A program made the position numbers and the translations under genes. This document shows positions 26,490 to 35,301 of a DNA stretch of 64,000 bases, in pieces. The stretch lies in assembly GCA_963848355.1 (NCBI GenBank), contig CAWKDG010000012.1, positions 186,001 to 250,000 of the forward strand, written 5' to 3'. Position 1 is the first letter of the stretch, and each line of letters opens with the position of its first letter. The notes beneath the pieces are model-generated. The model did no database searches. It was not told where the DNA came from and saw only the letters and a list, made by a program, of their open reading frames with translations. The stretch is from CAWKDG01 sp963848355. Lineage in GTDB: Bacteria > Actinomycetota > Acidimicrobiia > Acidimicrobiales > UBA8190.

Positions 26490-27443
26490 TCAGGAACGGA
26501 GAAGCGGGCCCACCTGTTCGCCGAAGGCGGCCATCTGGTCGCACATCTCCTCCACCGACCGGCTCGGGAAGCGGAGCTGGAGGTGGGAGCACCCGAGGGC
26601 GATCACCTCGGCCAGATCCTCGGCGATCTTCTCCGGGGACCCCGTCACGGTCCCTCGCGGGAGCTCCCACGACGCCTCCCCGACATGGAAGGTCCCGGCC
26701 AGGGCGCCGATGGCGATCGGGGCTCCGCCCCGGAGCTCCTGGCGGAGCTGCAACAGCTCGGCCACCTGGGTCTTCAGCTCCGATCGCTTCGCCGTCTGCG
26801 GGAGCCACCCGTCACCGCGCGCCGCCGCCCGACGCAGCGCCGGACGCGACGAGCCGCCCACCCAGATCGGCGGACGCGGGCGCTGGACCGGGCGCGGGGC
26901 GATCCCGAGATCGGTCGCCGGCCACCGCGGTCCGGGCAGCTCGGGGAACTCGTCGACCAGCGCGGCGGCGATGGCGTCGATCGACTCGTCGAGGGCTTTC
27001 CCCCGTTCGGCGAACTCCGGTCCGAGGATGGCGAACTCCTCGAGGACGTGCCCGGCTCCGACCCCGATCACGAGCCGCCCGCCCGAGAGCAGGTCCAGCG
27101 TGGCGAACTCCTTGGCCGCCCGCAGCGGATGCCGGAGCGTCGCGATGTAGACGTGCGACATCAGCCGGACCCGGCTCGTGATCCCGGCCAGCCATCCCAG
27201 GGTGGCGATCGTGTCGTACCACGTCGTGCTCATCGCCTTCGCCAACCGTCTCGGGATGAAGGTGTGGTCGCAGACGGCCACATAGAAGAAACCGCTCTCG
27301 TCGGCCTGCCGGGCGATCCGCGCCAGCTCGGGCGGACCCGACGACGGTTCCCAGTTCTCGCAGTAGATCGTCGACTGCGACTGGATCGGCAACTGGATCC
27401 CGTAGACGACCGAGCCGTCGGGAATGATCGACACCGTTTCCAC
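26490..27443 (-). CDS. LLM-class (F420- or flavin-dependent) oxidoreductase
   Basis: A 317-residue luciferase-like TIM-barrel protein from GTG 27443. Landmarks are VYGIQLPIQSQSTIYCENWE, LARIARQADESGFFYVAVCD, TSRVRLMSHVYIATLRHPLR, KEFATLDLLSGGRLVIGVGA and RPPIWVGGSSRPALRRAAAR. Actinobacterial members mostly use F420. It is the last gene of the minus-strand operon starting at 30878, after the two acyl-CoA dehydrogenase subunits, so it may act on the same substrate class. The exact reaction is unknown. Confidence 0.88.
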   Translation of the reverse strand: METVSIIPDGSVVYGIQLPIQSQSTIYCENWEPSSGPPELARIARQADESGFFYVAVCDHTFIPRRLAKAMSTTWYDTIATLGWLAGITSRVRLMSHVYIATLRHPLRAAKEFATLDLLSGGRLVIGVGAGHVLEEFAILGPEFAERGKALDESIDAIAAALVDEFPELPGPRWPATDLGIAPRPVQRPRPPIWVGGSSRPALRRAAARGDGWLPQTAKRSELKTQVAELLQLRQELRGGAPIAIGALAGTFHVGEASWELPRGTVTGSPEKIAEDLAEVIALGCSHLQLRFPSRSVEEMCDQMAAFGEQVGPLLRS

Positions 27444-27452
27444 GAACCCTCC

Positions 27453-28439
27453 TCAGTAGAGCTCGGCGACGAGCTCGGCCCGGTCGCCGAGCGGTCCGAT
27501 CTCCTGAGCCAGCACCCGCGCCCGCATCAGGTAGAGATGGGCCGGCACCTCCCAGGTGAACCCCATCCCCCCGTGGACCTGGATCGAGATCTTGCCGTTC
27601 TTGATCGCCGCCTCGGCCGCCAGCAGCCCCGCCCCCGCCGCCGCCCGGTCCGGGTCGCCCACGCCGGGCTGGTCGATCGTCACGGCGGCGGCATGCACGG
27701 CGGCGCGCGCCGTCTCGGCCGCCACCAGCATGTCGGCACACATGTGCTTCACCGCCTGGAACGACCCGATCGGCTTCCCGAACTGCTCGCGCTGCTTCGC
27801 ATAGGCCACCGCCAGCTCCATCGTCCCCGCCGCCAGGCCCACCAGCAGCGCGCCGCCGAGCACGCACTGGCCCCGCCGCCACGCCCTGGCCTCCGCCACC
27901 CCGCCGATCGGTCGGCCGGCCGGCAACCGGTCGACGCGCCACAGCGGCGTCAGCGGGTCGAGCGCCCGCGCCAGCGCCACGGCCTCGAGCTCATCGGGGT
28001 CGACCGCACTCAGCCCGTCCTCCCCCACCACGACGAGGACCCCCAGCGAGGAGAGGTGACCGATCAGGATGGGGACGAGGGCCCCGGTTCCCGTCGGCGC
28101 CGGACGGCGGACGGCACCGACCACGACCTTCCCGTCGGCCGCGCCGTCGACGATCCCCGCCGCCAGATGCGTCGCCAGCACCGGCCCGGGGACGAGGGCG
28201 CGGCCGAGCTCTTCGAAGACGACGGCGCCCGCCGCCATGCCGAGGCCGACCCCGCCGGCGGCCTCGGGGACCTGCAGCGAGAACACCCCGGCCTCGGCCA
28301 GCTCGCCCCAGGCCTCGGTGTCGAGCAGCCCGGCGCCCCCCTCGGCGGCGCGCAGCCGGTCCAGCGGGAAGCGGCCGGCGCACAGGCTGCGGATCCCCGC
28401 GGCCAGGGCCGCCTCGTCCTCGGAGAGCTCGAAGTCCAC
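27453..28439 (-). CDS. Acyl-CoA dehydrogenase, smaller subunit
   Basis: A 328-residue ACAD-fold protein starting MDFELSEDEAALAAGIRSLC. Its C-terminal part is well conserved (AYAKQREQFGKPIGSFQAVK, HMCADMLVAAETARAAVHAA, SIQVHGGMGFTWEVPAHLYL). Length and weak middle domain match the shorter partner of alpha2beta2 ACADs, such as FadE29 of steroid catabolism. It is 9 bp downstream of the larger subunit gene. Function: alpha-beta dehydrogenation of a bulky acyl-CoA with FAD (inference from family). Confidence 0.87.
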   Translation of the reverse strand: MDFELSEDEAALAAGIRSLCAGRFPLDRLRAAEGGAGLLDTEAWGELAEAGVFSLQVPEAAGGVGLGMAAGAVVFEELGRALVPGPVLATHLAAGIVDGAADGKVVVGAVRRPAPTGTGALVPILIGHLSSLGVLVVVGEDGLSAVDPDELEAVALARALDPLTPLWRVDRLPAGRPIGGVAEARAWRRGQCVLGGALLVGLAAGTMELAVAYAKQREQFGKPIGSFQAVKHMCADMLVAAETARAAVHAAAVTIDQPGVGDPDRAAAGAGLLAAEAAIKNGKISIQVHGGMGFTWEVPAHLYLMRARVLAQEIGPLGDRAELVAELY

Positions 28440-28448
28440 TCGACCCCC

Positions 28449-29637
28449 CTAGCCCTTCGGGAGGCCGAGGATCCGCTCGGCGATGATGTTGCGCTGGATC
28501 TGCGACGTCCCCGCGGCGATCGTCCGGGAGAACCCGTGGACCCAGGTGTTCACCAGTTCGGCGTTCCCGATGCGGCCGCCCCCGTCGAGGCCGTCGAGCT
28601 CGTCCCACGACAGGCCGGCGTCCCCGATCAGGTCCATCCCGAACTCCCCGATCCTCTGGCGGAGCTCGGACAGCCCCAACTTGTAGACCGACCCCCCCAC
28701 TCCCGGGACTCCGGTCCGCGCCGCCTGCGAGACGTTGCGCCGGGCCAGGGCCCACAGGGCGTCGAGCTCGGCGCCGAGGTGCCCCATCCGCCGCCGGACG
28801 TCGCCCTCGTCCCACGCCCCCGTCCGCTGCGCCAACGTCCGCAGCCCGCGCAGGAATTCCATCGACTGGAGCACCTCGGAGACGAAGGCCGTCCCGCGCT
28901 CGAAGCTCAGGGTGACCATGGTCACGCGCCACCCGTCGTTCTCCTCCCCGATCCGGTTTGCCACCGGGACGCGCACGCGCATCGAGGAAGAGCTCGCCGA
29001 ACTCGGTCGACCCGGCGATCGTCTTCAACGGCCGGAAGTCGATCCCCGGCCGGTCCATCGGCATGGCCAACCACGTGATCCCCCGGTGGCGGCTCCCCTC
29101 GTCCCCCGTCCGCACGAGCAGCTCGCAGAAATCGGCCACCTCGGCGTGCGACGTCCAGATCTTCTGCCCCGTCACCACGTACTCGTCGCCGTCGCGCACA
29201 GCCTTCGTCCGCAGCGAGGCCAGATCGCTGCCGGCTCCCGGTTCGGAGAAGCCCTGGCACCACACCTCGTCGCCGCGCAGGATCGGCGGGAGGAACCGAC
29301 CCCGCTGCTCGGGGGTCCCCTCGACCACGATCGTCGGGCCGGCGTGGAGCAGGCCCACGAAGTTCACCCCGACGTAGGGGGCGTGGGCCCGTTCGAGCTC
29401 CTCCAGGTAGATCAGGTGCTCGACGGGACTCGCCCCCCGCCCGCCCCCCTCGACGGGCCAGTCGATCCCGGCGTAGCCGGCGTCGAAGAGCATCCGCTGC
29501 CACGTCGTGTCGTAGGTCCGGCGGGCCGGCCAGTCGAGCGCCGACGGCTTCGGCGGGAGCTTCGGCAGGACGACCCCCAGCCATTCCCGCAGCTCGCCCC
29601 GGAACGCCTCCTCGGCCTCGGAGTAGCGAAGGTCCAC
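28449..29637 (-). CDS. Acyl-CoA dehydrogenase, larger subunit, with one frame break
   Basis: Starts MDLRYSEAEEAFRGELREWL. Substrate and FAD-loop motifs are YVGVNFVGLLHAGPTIVVEG, WCQGFSEPGAGSDLASLRTK and VTGQKIWTSHAEVADFCELL. At 28968-28983 the frame jumps from FGELFLD to the frame reading VRVPVANRIGEENDGWRVTM, which then continues to SQIQRNIIAERILGLPKG. One surplus base in GACGCGCACGCGC explains it; the restored protein is about 395 residues, normal for FadE26/FadE28-type subunits. The partner is the next gene. Likely one functional gene with a sequence error. Confidence 0.85.
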
Positions 29638-29675
29638 GTCCGGGTCCCCGGCCGCCCGTCCGTGCCGCCGCCGGC

Positions 29676-30878
29676 CTAGGAGGCCAGGTGGTCGAGCCCG
29701 AACAACTTGATGGCGTTCCCGCGGACGATCTTGAACTTCGTCTCGTCGTCCAGGTGGGCCATCTGCCGTTCAGCGATCTCTTTGGTGTGGGGCCACGTCG
29801 AGTCCGAGTGCGGATAGTCGGACTCGTAGGTGATGTTGTCGGCCCCGATCTCGTCGACCGACCGCAGTCCGTGGGCGTCGTCGAAGAAGCATCCGTAGAT
29901 CTGACGGTGGAAGTACATCGACGGCTTCTCGGGGACGATGTCGGCCACGCCCCCCCAGCCGCGGTTCTCCTCCCAGACGGTGTCGGCCCGCTCCAGGATG
30001 TACGGGATCCACCCGATCTGGCCCTCGGAGTAGGCCAGCTTCAGGGTCGGGAAACGGACCAGCACCCCGGAGAAGAGGAAGTCGACCATCGACAGCGTCG
30101 CGTTCGTATGCACCAGGGTCGACCCGACGGCCGGCGGGGCGTCCTCGGAGGTCGAAGGCATCTTCGACGAGGAGCCGATGTGCATGTTCACCACCGTCCC
30201 CGTCTCGGCGCAGGCACCGAAGAAGGGGTCCCAGTAGTGGCCGGGGTCGTGCACCGACGGCAGGCCGAGAAACGGCGGGATCTCGGAGAAGCAGACGGCA
30301 CGGACACCGCGCTCGGCGTTCCGGCGGACCTCGACGGCCGCCATCTCGGCGTCCCACAACGGGATCAGCGTGAGCGGGATCAGGCGCCCCTCCGACTCGG
30401 CGCACCACTCCTCCACCATCCAGTCGTTGTACGCCTTCACGCACAGCAGGGCGAGCTCCTTGTCCTTCGCCTCGTAGAAGGTCTGCCCGCAGAACCGGGG
30501 GAACGTCGGGAAGCACAGGGAGGCCTCGAGGTGGTTCACGTCCATGTCCTCGAGCCGCGGCTTCACCTGGAAGGAACCGGGCCGCATGTCCTCGTAGGTG
30601 ATCCCCTTCATCGTCACTTCCTCGCGGGGGACCCCGACGGCGGCGTCGACGCGCAGCAGGGGACGACGGAGCTCTTCGTAGTACCACCAGTCGGTCGGTG
30701 CGCCCTTGCTCCCCGGCTTCACCGTCAGCTTCCCGCCGATGTAGGTGATCTCCCCCATCGGCGCGCGGACGATCCGCGGCCCGATCTCCTTGTACTTCGC
30801 CGGAAGCCGGTCCTGCCAGACGTCAGCCGGTTCCACCACGTGGTCGTCGACCGAAACGATCCTGGGCAGTTCGGCCAT
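29676..30878 (-). CDS. Amidohydrolase-2 family metal-dependent hydrolase
   Basis: A 400-residue TIM-barrel hydrolase beginning MAELPRIVSVDDHVVEPADV. Metal-site elements are VDDHVVEP near the start, VVNMHIGSSSK in the middle and NITYESDYPHSDSTWPHTKE near the C-terminus, the PF04909 layout. Family members hydrolyse or decarboxylate organic acids. It is the first gene of a minus-strand operon with ACAD and LLM genes and starts 22 bp from a CTGAC/GTCAG palindrome. A paralogue with the same SDYPHSDSTWP-type motif is at 33965-35245. Substrate unknown. Confidence 0.87.
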   Translation of the reverse strand: MAELPRIVSVDDHVVEPADVWQDRLPAKYKEIGPRIVRAPMGEITYIGGKLTVKPGSKGAPTDWWYYEELRRPLLRVDAAVGVPREEVTMKGITYEDMRPGSFQVKPRLEDMDVNHLEASLCFPTFPRFCGQTFYEAKDKELALLCVKAYNDWMVEEWCAESEGRLIPLTLIPLWDAEMAAVEVRRNAERGVRAVCFSEIPPFLGLPSVHDPGHYWDPFFGACAETGTVVNMHIGSSSKMPSTSEDAPPAVGSTLVHTNATLSMVDFLFSGVLVRFPTLKLAYSEGQIGWIPYILERADTVWEENRGWGGVADIVPEKPSMYFHRQIYGCFFDDAHGLRSVDEIGADNITYESDYPHSDSTWPHTKEIAERQMAHLDDETKFKIVRGNAIKLFGLDHLAS

Positions 30879-30899
30879 GGGCCGAGCATAGCCACCGAT

Positions 30900-30914
30900 C
30901 TGACGACCTGTCAG
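30900..30914. promoter_or_regulatory. Palindromic operator CTGACGACCTGTCAG
   Basis: CTGAC and GTCAG arms separated by five bases, 22 bp upstream of the amidohydrolase that opens the ACAD operon. It lies in the 75 bp gap after the SGNH gene on the same strand, giving the catabolic operon its own control point. Confidence 0.6.
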
Positions 30915-30953
30915 GTGGCGCTTCGCCCCTTCGGGCCCCGTCCGGTCAGACCG

Positions 30954-32806
30954 TCAGGCCGGCCCGGGCTCGGCCGCCACCGACCACTCGAGCCCGTCGA
31001 TCTCCCCGGGTTCCGCCCACTGGAGCTCGTCGGCGGCCTCGTGCACTCCCGCCGCGCCCCACTGGAGCTCGTCGGCCACACCGTTGTCCACCGCCTCGCC
31101 CCACAGCAGTTCGGCGCCTCCCGTCGGTTCGCCCCACTGCAATTTCGTCCGCCGTCCCGGCGTCCTGCTCGGCGAACATCTCGTCGGCCCCGTTCGTCGC
31201 CAGGGACAGCGCGGCGGCCACCATGTCGGCCACCTCGATGTCGACCGACGTCGCGGCGTCGACCGGTGCGGTCGTCTCGACCGGCGCGGTCGTCTCGGCC
31301 GGCGCGGTGTCGGCCGGCGCGGTCGTCTCGGCCGGCGCGGTGTCGGCCGGCGCGGTCGTCTCGACCGGCGCGGTCGTCTCGACCGGCGCGGTCGTCTCGG
31401 CCGGCGCGGTGTCGGCCGGCGCGGTGTCGACCGGTGATTCCGGAGGCGTCTCCTCCGGCGCGGCGTGCCATCGACGCGCCGTTCGCCGACACACCGTTCG
31501 CCGACACACCGTTCGCCGAGACGCCGTCGGGTGCGGCACCGTTCGGTGAGAGCGCGTCCAGGAGCGCATCGTCCAGGGCGGCCCGGTCGAGCGACTCGAT
31601 CTCCGGCAGGTCGACGTTCGGCGCCACGATGTCAGGATCGTCGTCGTCCACGGGTCCGACGTCCGACCACGCGGCATCGGCCCCGAAGGACAGGAGATCG
31701 GCGCCGTTGACCAGTCCGGCGTGGAACGCCGAGGGGGTCGGGACCGACGTCGGCGACGTCCCCTCCGAGGCCCACCTCTTCTCGGCCGTCGTCTGGAGAT
31801 CGTCGAGGTGGGGGGCGAGGATCTTGCTGACGGCGGCGGCGAGGCGTCGATGGCCCTCGTCGCCGGGGTAGATCCCGTCCTCGAGGTGCTCGGGGTCGAC
31901 GACCGAGAGCCCGTGGACGAGGAAGAGCCTCTCGTCGCCCGCGGCGATGGAGTCGAGAACGGCCTCTTCCATGGCCAGGCGCAATTCGGCCAGAGTGGCC
32001 CCGACCCGGTTGGGCGAGTCCTCGGCGTCCGGTCGTGCCGTCGGGCTGACCACCACGATCGGGATCTCGGGATGTCCGTGGCGGACCACGGACAGGAAGC
32101 ACCGGACCTCCTCCGACATCAACCCGACCGTGTGGGGGACACGACTCCAGTTGTTCAGTCCGAAAGCGATCGAGATCACCTCGGCCGGCGTCTCGGCCAG
32201 CATCAGGGCCGAGGTCAGCTCACCCCGGGCCGTTCCGGCGTAGCCGAGGTTGCAGACATCGAGGCCGAGCTTCCGCCCGGCGACGGCCGGCCAGGCCATG
32301 GCCGGTGCCGACGCCAGCCATCCCTGGGTGACGGCGTCTCCGTAGGCCAGCCAGCGGGGCTGGAGCGGCGCCGGGACCATCGTCTCCTCGACCCCCGCCA
32401 CCCCGGTGATGATCGGTTGCATCCCTTCGGGGAAGTACACGGTCACGGGGAGGTCCGGTCGACCGGAGATGGCCAGCTCGACCATCCCCTCGCCCATCAC
32501 CGCATCGGCCATCGCCACCTTCTGACCGCCGCGGTAGGCCACGAAGCTGCATCCGGCCGACTCCCCCCGGTACCCGAGCGACACCCTCGTCGTCTTGTAC
32601 CAGACGCGGATCGTCCCGGCGTCACCCAGCATCTCGAGGCGGACCCCGACCGGAAGCTGGGCGGCGTCCCAGACGTCCGCCGGGAGATAGTCGGCTTCGG
32701 CCGGGTCGGCCCGCGGATACGGCGCATCCGTCACCGCGGGAAAGACGCAGCCGCGGAGAAAAGGCTCGGGTTGTTCTGGCCGGATGCTCACACGGACCCC
32801 CCACAT
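30954..32806 (-). CDS. SGNH/GDSL-type hydrolase with long repetitive tail; two frame breaks
   Basis: About 617 residues when repaired. Residues 1-350 are a two-part SGNH hydrolase: a beta-sandwich followed by WLAYGDAVTQGWLASAPAMA (nucleophile region, with Asp-Ala in place of Asp-Ser), NLGYAGTARGE, SIAFGLNNWS and DGIYPGDEGHRRLAAAVSKI (DxxH). A tail then has ANGVSANGVSANG and TTAPVETTAPADTAPAE repeats. The frame changes near 31455-31475 and again at a TTT run, 31143-31145. After both, the C-terminus reads ELQWGEPTGGAELLWGEAVD and so on, a run of W-containing motifs. The stop at 30954 is in this last frame. Enzyme activity is uncertain because the Ser is not visible. Confidence 0.7.
31255..31435. 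repeat. Degenerate 15/30 bp tandem repeat coding Thr/Pro/Ala-rich linker
   Basis: Imperfect units of GTCGTCTCGACCGGCGCG and GTGTCGGCCGGCGCG alternate across this stretch on the plus strand. On the minus (coding) strand they encode a linker of TAPVET and TAPADTAPAE type in the SGNH protein. Such repeats are prone to slippage, and one of the two frame breaks of this gene lies just beside it. Confidence 0.7.
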
Positions 32807-33034
32807 CGTGCTTGGCGACTATCCGGTCCGGGGACGGCCTGGCATGGCGACCGACGTCTCACCGCGGATGGTCCCCCCGTCCTCGATCGTTGCTTTTTGG
32901 TACCCGCCTCATCGGCGCGCTGTGGTCATCGCTTAAGCACTCAGAGTGAGATTTTCACGGGAAGTGGGCACGGCGAGGTCGGACGTCCCCCCACCCGCCC
33001 GCTCGGAGGGAGGGCCCCGGTACCCTGGCGCGCC

Positions 33035-33909
33035 GTGTGCCTCCTGGTCATGGCCTTCGGCCTGGATCCGACCGCACCCCTGGTGGTGGCGGCCAACCGG
33101 GACGAACGCCTGGACCGCTCGGCGACGGCCATGACCGTCCTCCGCGAGAACGGTCCCCGGATCCTCGGTGGCCGCGACGAGGAGGCGGGCGGGACCTGGC
33201 TGGCCGTCAATTCCCACGGCCTCGTGGCCGGCCTCACCAACCGGCCCGTCCCCGACGGCCGCGACCCGGCCAAGCGGACGCGGGGCGAGCTGCCCCTCCT
33301 CCTGGCCTCCCACCGCTCGGCCGTCGACGCCGTCGAGGCCTTCGTCAGGTCCGTCTCCCCGGCCGATTACAACCCGGCGTGGCTCCTCGTCGGCGATCGG
33401 ACCTCGCTCTTCTTCCTCGACCTCACCGGCGGGCCGCGCCCGGTGGCCGAGCCCCTCGCCCCCGGCGTCCACGTCCTCGAGAACAGTCCCCTGGGCGCCC
33501 CCTCGTGGAAGGTCGACCACGTCCGCGCCCTCCTCGGCCCACCTTCCGCCCTGCGCGGGCCCGATCTCGAGGAGAAGCTCCGCCTCGTCCTGGCCGACCA
33601 CCAGACGGCGGCCCCCGGGACGGGGTCCCCCGAGGCGGCGTCCCCCGAGGCGGCGTCCCCCGAGGCGGCGTCCCCCGAGGCGGCGTCCCCCGAGGCGGCG
33701 TCCCCCGAGGCGGCGTCCCCGAGGGACGACGGCCAGAGACATTGGCCGCCTGCGTCCATACCGACTCCTACGGCACGAGGTCGTCCACCCTCATCCGCGT
33801 CCCCGCCGGGCCTCACGCCCTCCCCGAGGTCCGCTCGGCCGACGGCCACCCCTGCACGTCACCCTTCGTCGACGCCGGGCCGCTCTGGACGTCGCCGCCG
33901 CCGCACTGA
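33035..33909 (+). CDS. NRDE/TANGO2-family (DUF833) protein with frame break after a 15 bp repeat
   Basis: GTG 33035 places Cys at position 2 (MCLLVMAFGLDPTAPLVVAA), the conserved N-terminal Cys of the family, followed by NRDERLDRSATAM, the NRDE motif, and GGTWLAVNSHGLVAGLTNRP. After residue 190 comes a SPEAA repeat; the last unit has four C instead of five at 33717-33720, shifting the frame. The next frame then gives ETLAACVHTDSYGTRSSTLI, the expected family C-terminus, ending at 33909. Repaired length is about 291. Function of the family is unsettled (heme or lipid trafficking proposed for TANGO2). Confidence 0.85.
33626..33715. repeat. Six perfect 15 bp tandem repeats (TCCCCCGAGGCGGCG)
   Basis: Six identical units encode SPEAA repeats inside the NRDE gene, followed by a seventh unit that has lost one C. 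The unit is a multiple of three, so copy number changes would keep the frame; the single C loss does not. Confidence 0.9.
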
Positions 33910-33964
33910 CGCCGCCGGCGCCGGTGGCCGGTCGACGACCGATCGACCCCCGATCAGGGAAGGG

Positions 33965-35245
33965 TCAGCGATTGGTCCCGGGATTGCGGGTCAGGTCCGA
34001 GGCCTTCGTCATGCGCGGGCCGGGGGCGACACCCGAGGCGCGCGGGGTCACGTCGACATCGGCGGCGCCGGCCCGCAGGGCCCCCACCGTGCACTGCTCC
34101 TTCGGCCGGTGGGCGAAGGGGTCGAAGCGGAAGTGACCCATGGCGTTCCGGTGCGTCATCTGCACGATCTCGTCCTCGGGGACGCCGTCGAGCGAGGCCC
34201 AGAGGGTCTCCGGCGAGATCGGCCAGGTCGAGTCGGAGTGCGGGTAGTCGGCCTCCCAGCAGATCTTGTCCATCCCCACGCGGTGCCGCAGCTCGATCCC
34301 GGCGGGGTCGTCGATGAAACAGAGGACGACCCGCTCCTGGAAGACCTCGGAGGGGAGCATCGTCCCGAAGTCCTGGCCCGTCCACCCGTGGTGGCGCGTG
34401 TAGATCCAGTCCATCCGGTCGAGGAAGTACGGGACCCAGCCGATCCCCCCCTCGGACAACGAGACGCGCAGGGAAGGGAATTTCCGCAACACCGGTGACC
34501 ACAGCAGGTCGGCGGCGGCCTGGAGGATGTTCACCGGTTGGAGCGAGATCAGGACGTCGATCGGTGCGTCGGGTGCCGTCACGACCAGCGAGGACGACGA
34601 ACCGATGTGGAGGCAGACGATGGTGCCCTCGTCGGCACAGGCGGACCAGAACGGGTCCCAGTGGTCGGAGTGGAAGGACGGCAGCTTCAGCTTGGCCGGG
34701 TTCTCGGAGAACGAGACGGCGTGGCAGCCCTTGTCGGCCACCCGCCGGACCTCGTCGCCCATGGCCTCGGGGTCCCAGATCGGCGGCAGGGAGAGCGGGA
34801 TGAAGCGACCCGGGTAGGTCCCGCACCATTCGTCGATGTGCCAGTCGTTGTAGGCCTTCAACACGGCCAGCCCGAGGGCGGGGTCGGAAGCCTTGGCGAA
34901 GAGCTGACCGCACAGCTGGGGGAACGACGGGAAGCACATCGAGGCGATCACCCCGTTGGCGTCCATGTCGCGGACGCGGTCGTGGATGTCGAAGCAGCCC
35001 TTGCGGATCTCGGCGAAGGAGGTCGGCTCGATCCCGTACTCCTCGACGGGGCGCCCGGCGACGGCGTTGAGCCCGATGTTCGTGGCCTCCTTCCCGTCGA
35101 ACCGCCAGATCTCCGTTCCGTCGTCGCGCCGGTCGACGACCGGGACCGCGTCGGCGAATTTGGCCGGCATCCGCCCCGCGAACATGTCGGGGGGTTCGAC
35201 GACGTGGTCGTCGACGCTGATCAGCACCAGGTCCTCGAGCTCCAT
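33965..35245 (-). CDS. Amidohydrolase-2 family metal-dependent hydrolase
   Basis: A 426-residue paralogue of the 29676-30878 protein, starting MELEDLVLISVDDHVVEPPD. Shared motifs are VDDHVVEP, CLHIGSSSSLVV and CWEADYPHSDSTWPISPETL. It also has MDANGVIASMCFPSFPQLCG and a C-terminal extension of about 40 residues. It is divergent from the CaiB-thiolase-DUF35 operon across a 56 bp gap containing a perfect 14 bp palindrome, which ties it to that pathway. Substrate unknown; acid or lactone hydrolysis, or decarboxylation, is possible from the family. Confidence 0.87.
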   Translation of the reverse strand: MELEDLVLISVDDHVVEPPDMFAGRMPAKFADAVPVVDRRDDGTEIWRFDGKEATNIGLNAVAGRPVEEYGIEPTSFAEIRKGCFDIHDRVRDMDANGVIASMCFPSFPQLCGQLFAKASDPALGLAVLKAYNDWHIDEWCGTYPGRFIPLSLPPIWDPEAMGDEVRRVADKGCHAVSFSENPAKLKLPSFHSDHWDPFWSACADEGTIVCLHIGSSSSLVVTAPDAPIDVLISLQPVNILQAAADLLWSPVLRKFPSLRVSLSEGGIGWVPYFLDRMDWIYTRHHGWTGQDFGTMLPSEVFQERVVLCFIDDPAGIELRHRVGMDKICWEADYPHSDSTWPISPETLWASLDGVPEDEIVQMTHRNAMGHFRFDPFAHRPKEQCTVGALRAGAADVDVTPRASGVAPGPRMTKASDLTRNPGTNR

Positions 35246-35264
35246 CTTCCCCTCCGACCGTCCC

Positions 35265-35278
35265 TGACACGCGTGTCA
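35265..35278. promoter_or_regulatory. Perfect palindrome TGACACGCGTGTCA in a divergent promoter
   Basis: A 14 bp perfect palindrome between the amidohydrolase start (35245) and the CoA-transferase start (35302). Its TGAC/GTCA arms resemble the other sites of the window, but the spacer is six bases rather than five. A single bound dimer here could silence both directions. Confidence 0.6.
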
Positions 35279-35301
35279 CCGTTCACACTACTGTCGCGCC
35301 C

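Noticed and set aside
28449..29637. Calling the large acyl-CoA dehydrogenase subunit a pseudogene
   Set aside because: A single base restores a full protein, the partner subunit is intact, and nine or more similar breaks occur elsewhere in the window, including in pntAA.
31084..31549. Plus-strand frames with STGAVVSAGAV repeats
   Set aside because: Antisense of the SGNH linker; the repeat translates into a plausible Thr/Pro linker only on the minus strand.
33626..33715. Possible CRISPR-like direct repeats
   Set aside because: Units are contiguous 15-mers with no spacers and code for SPEAA in frame.
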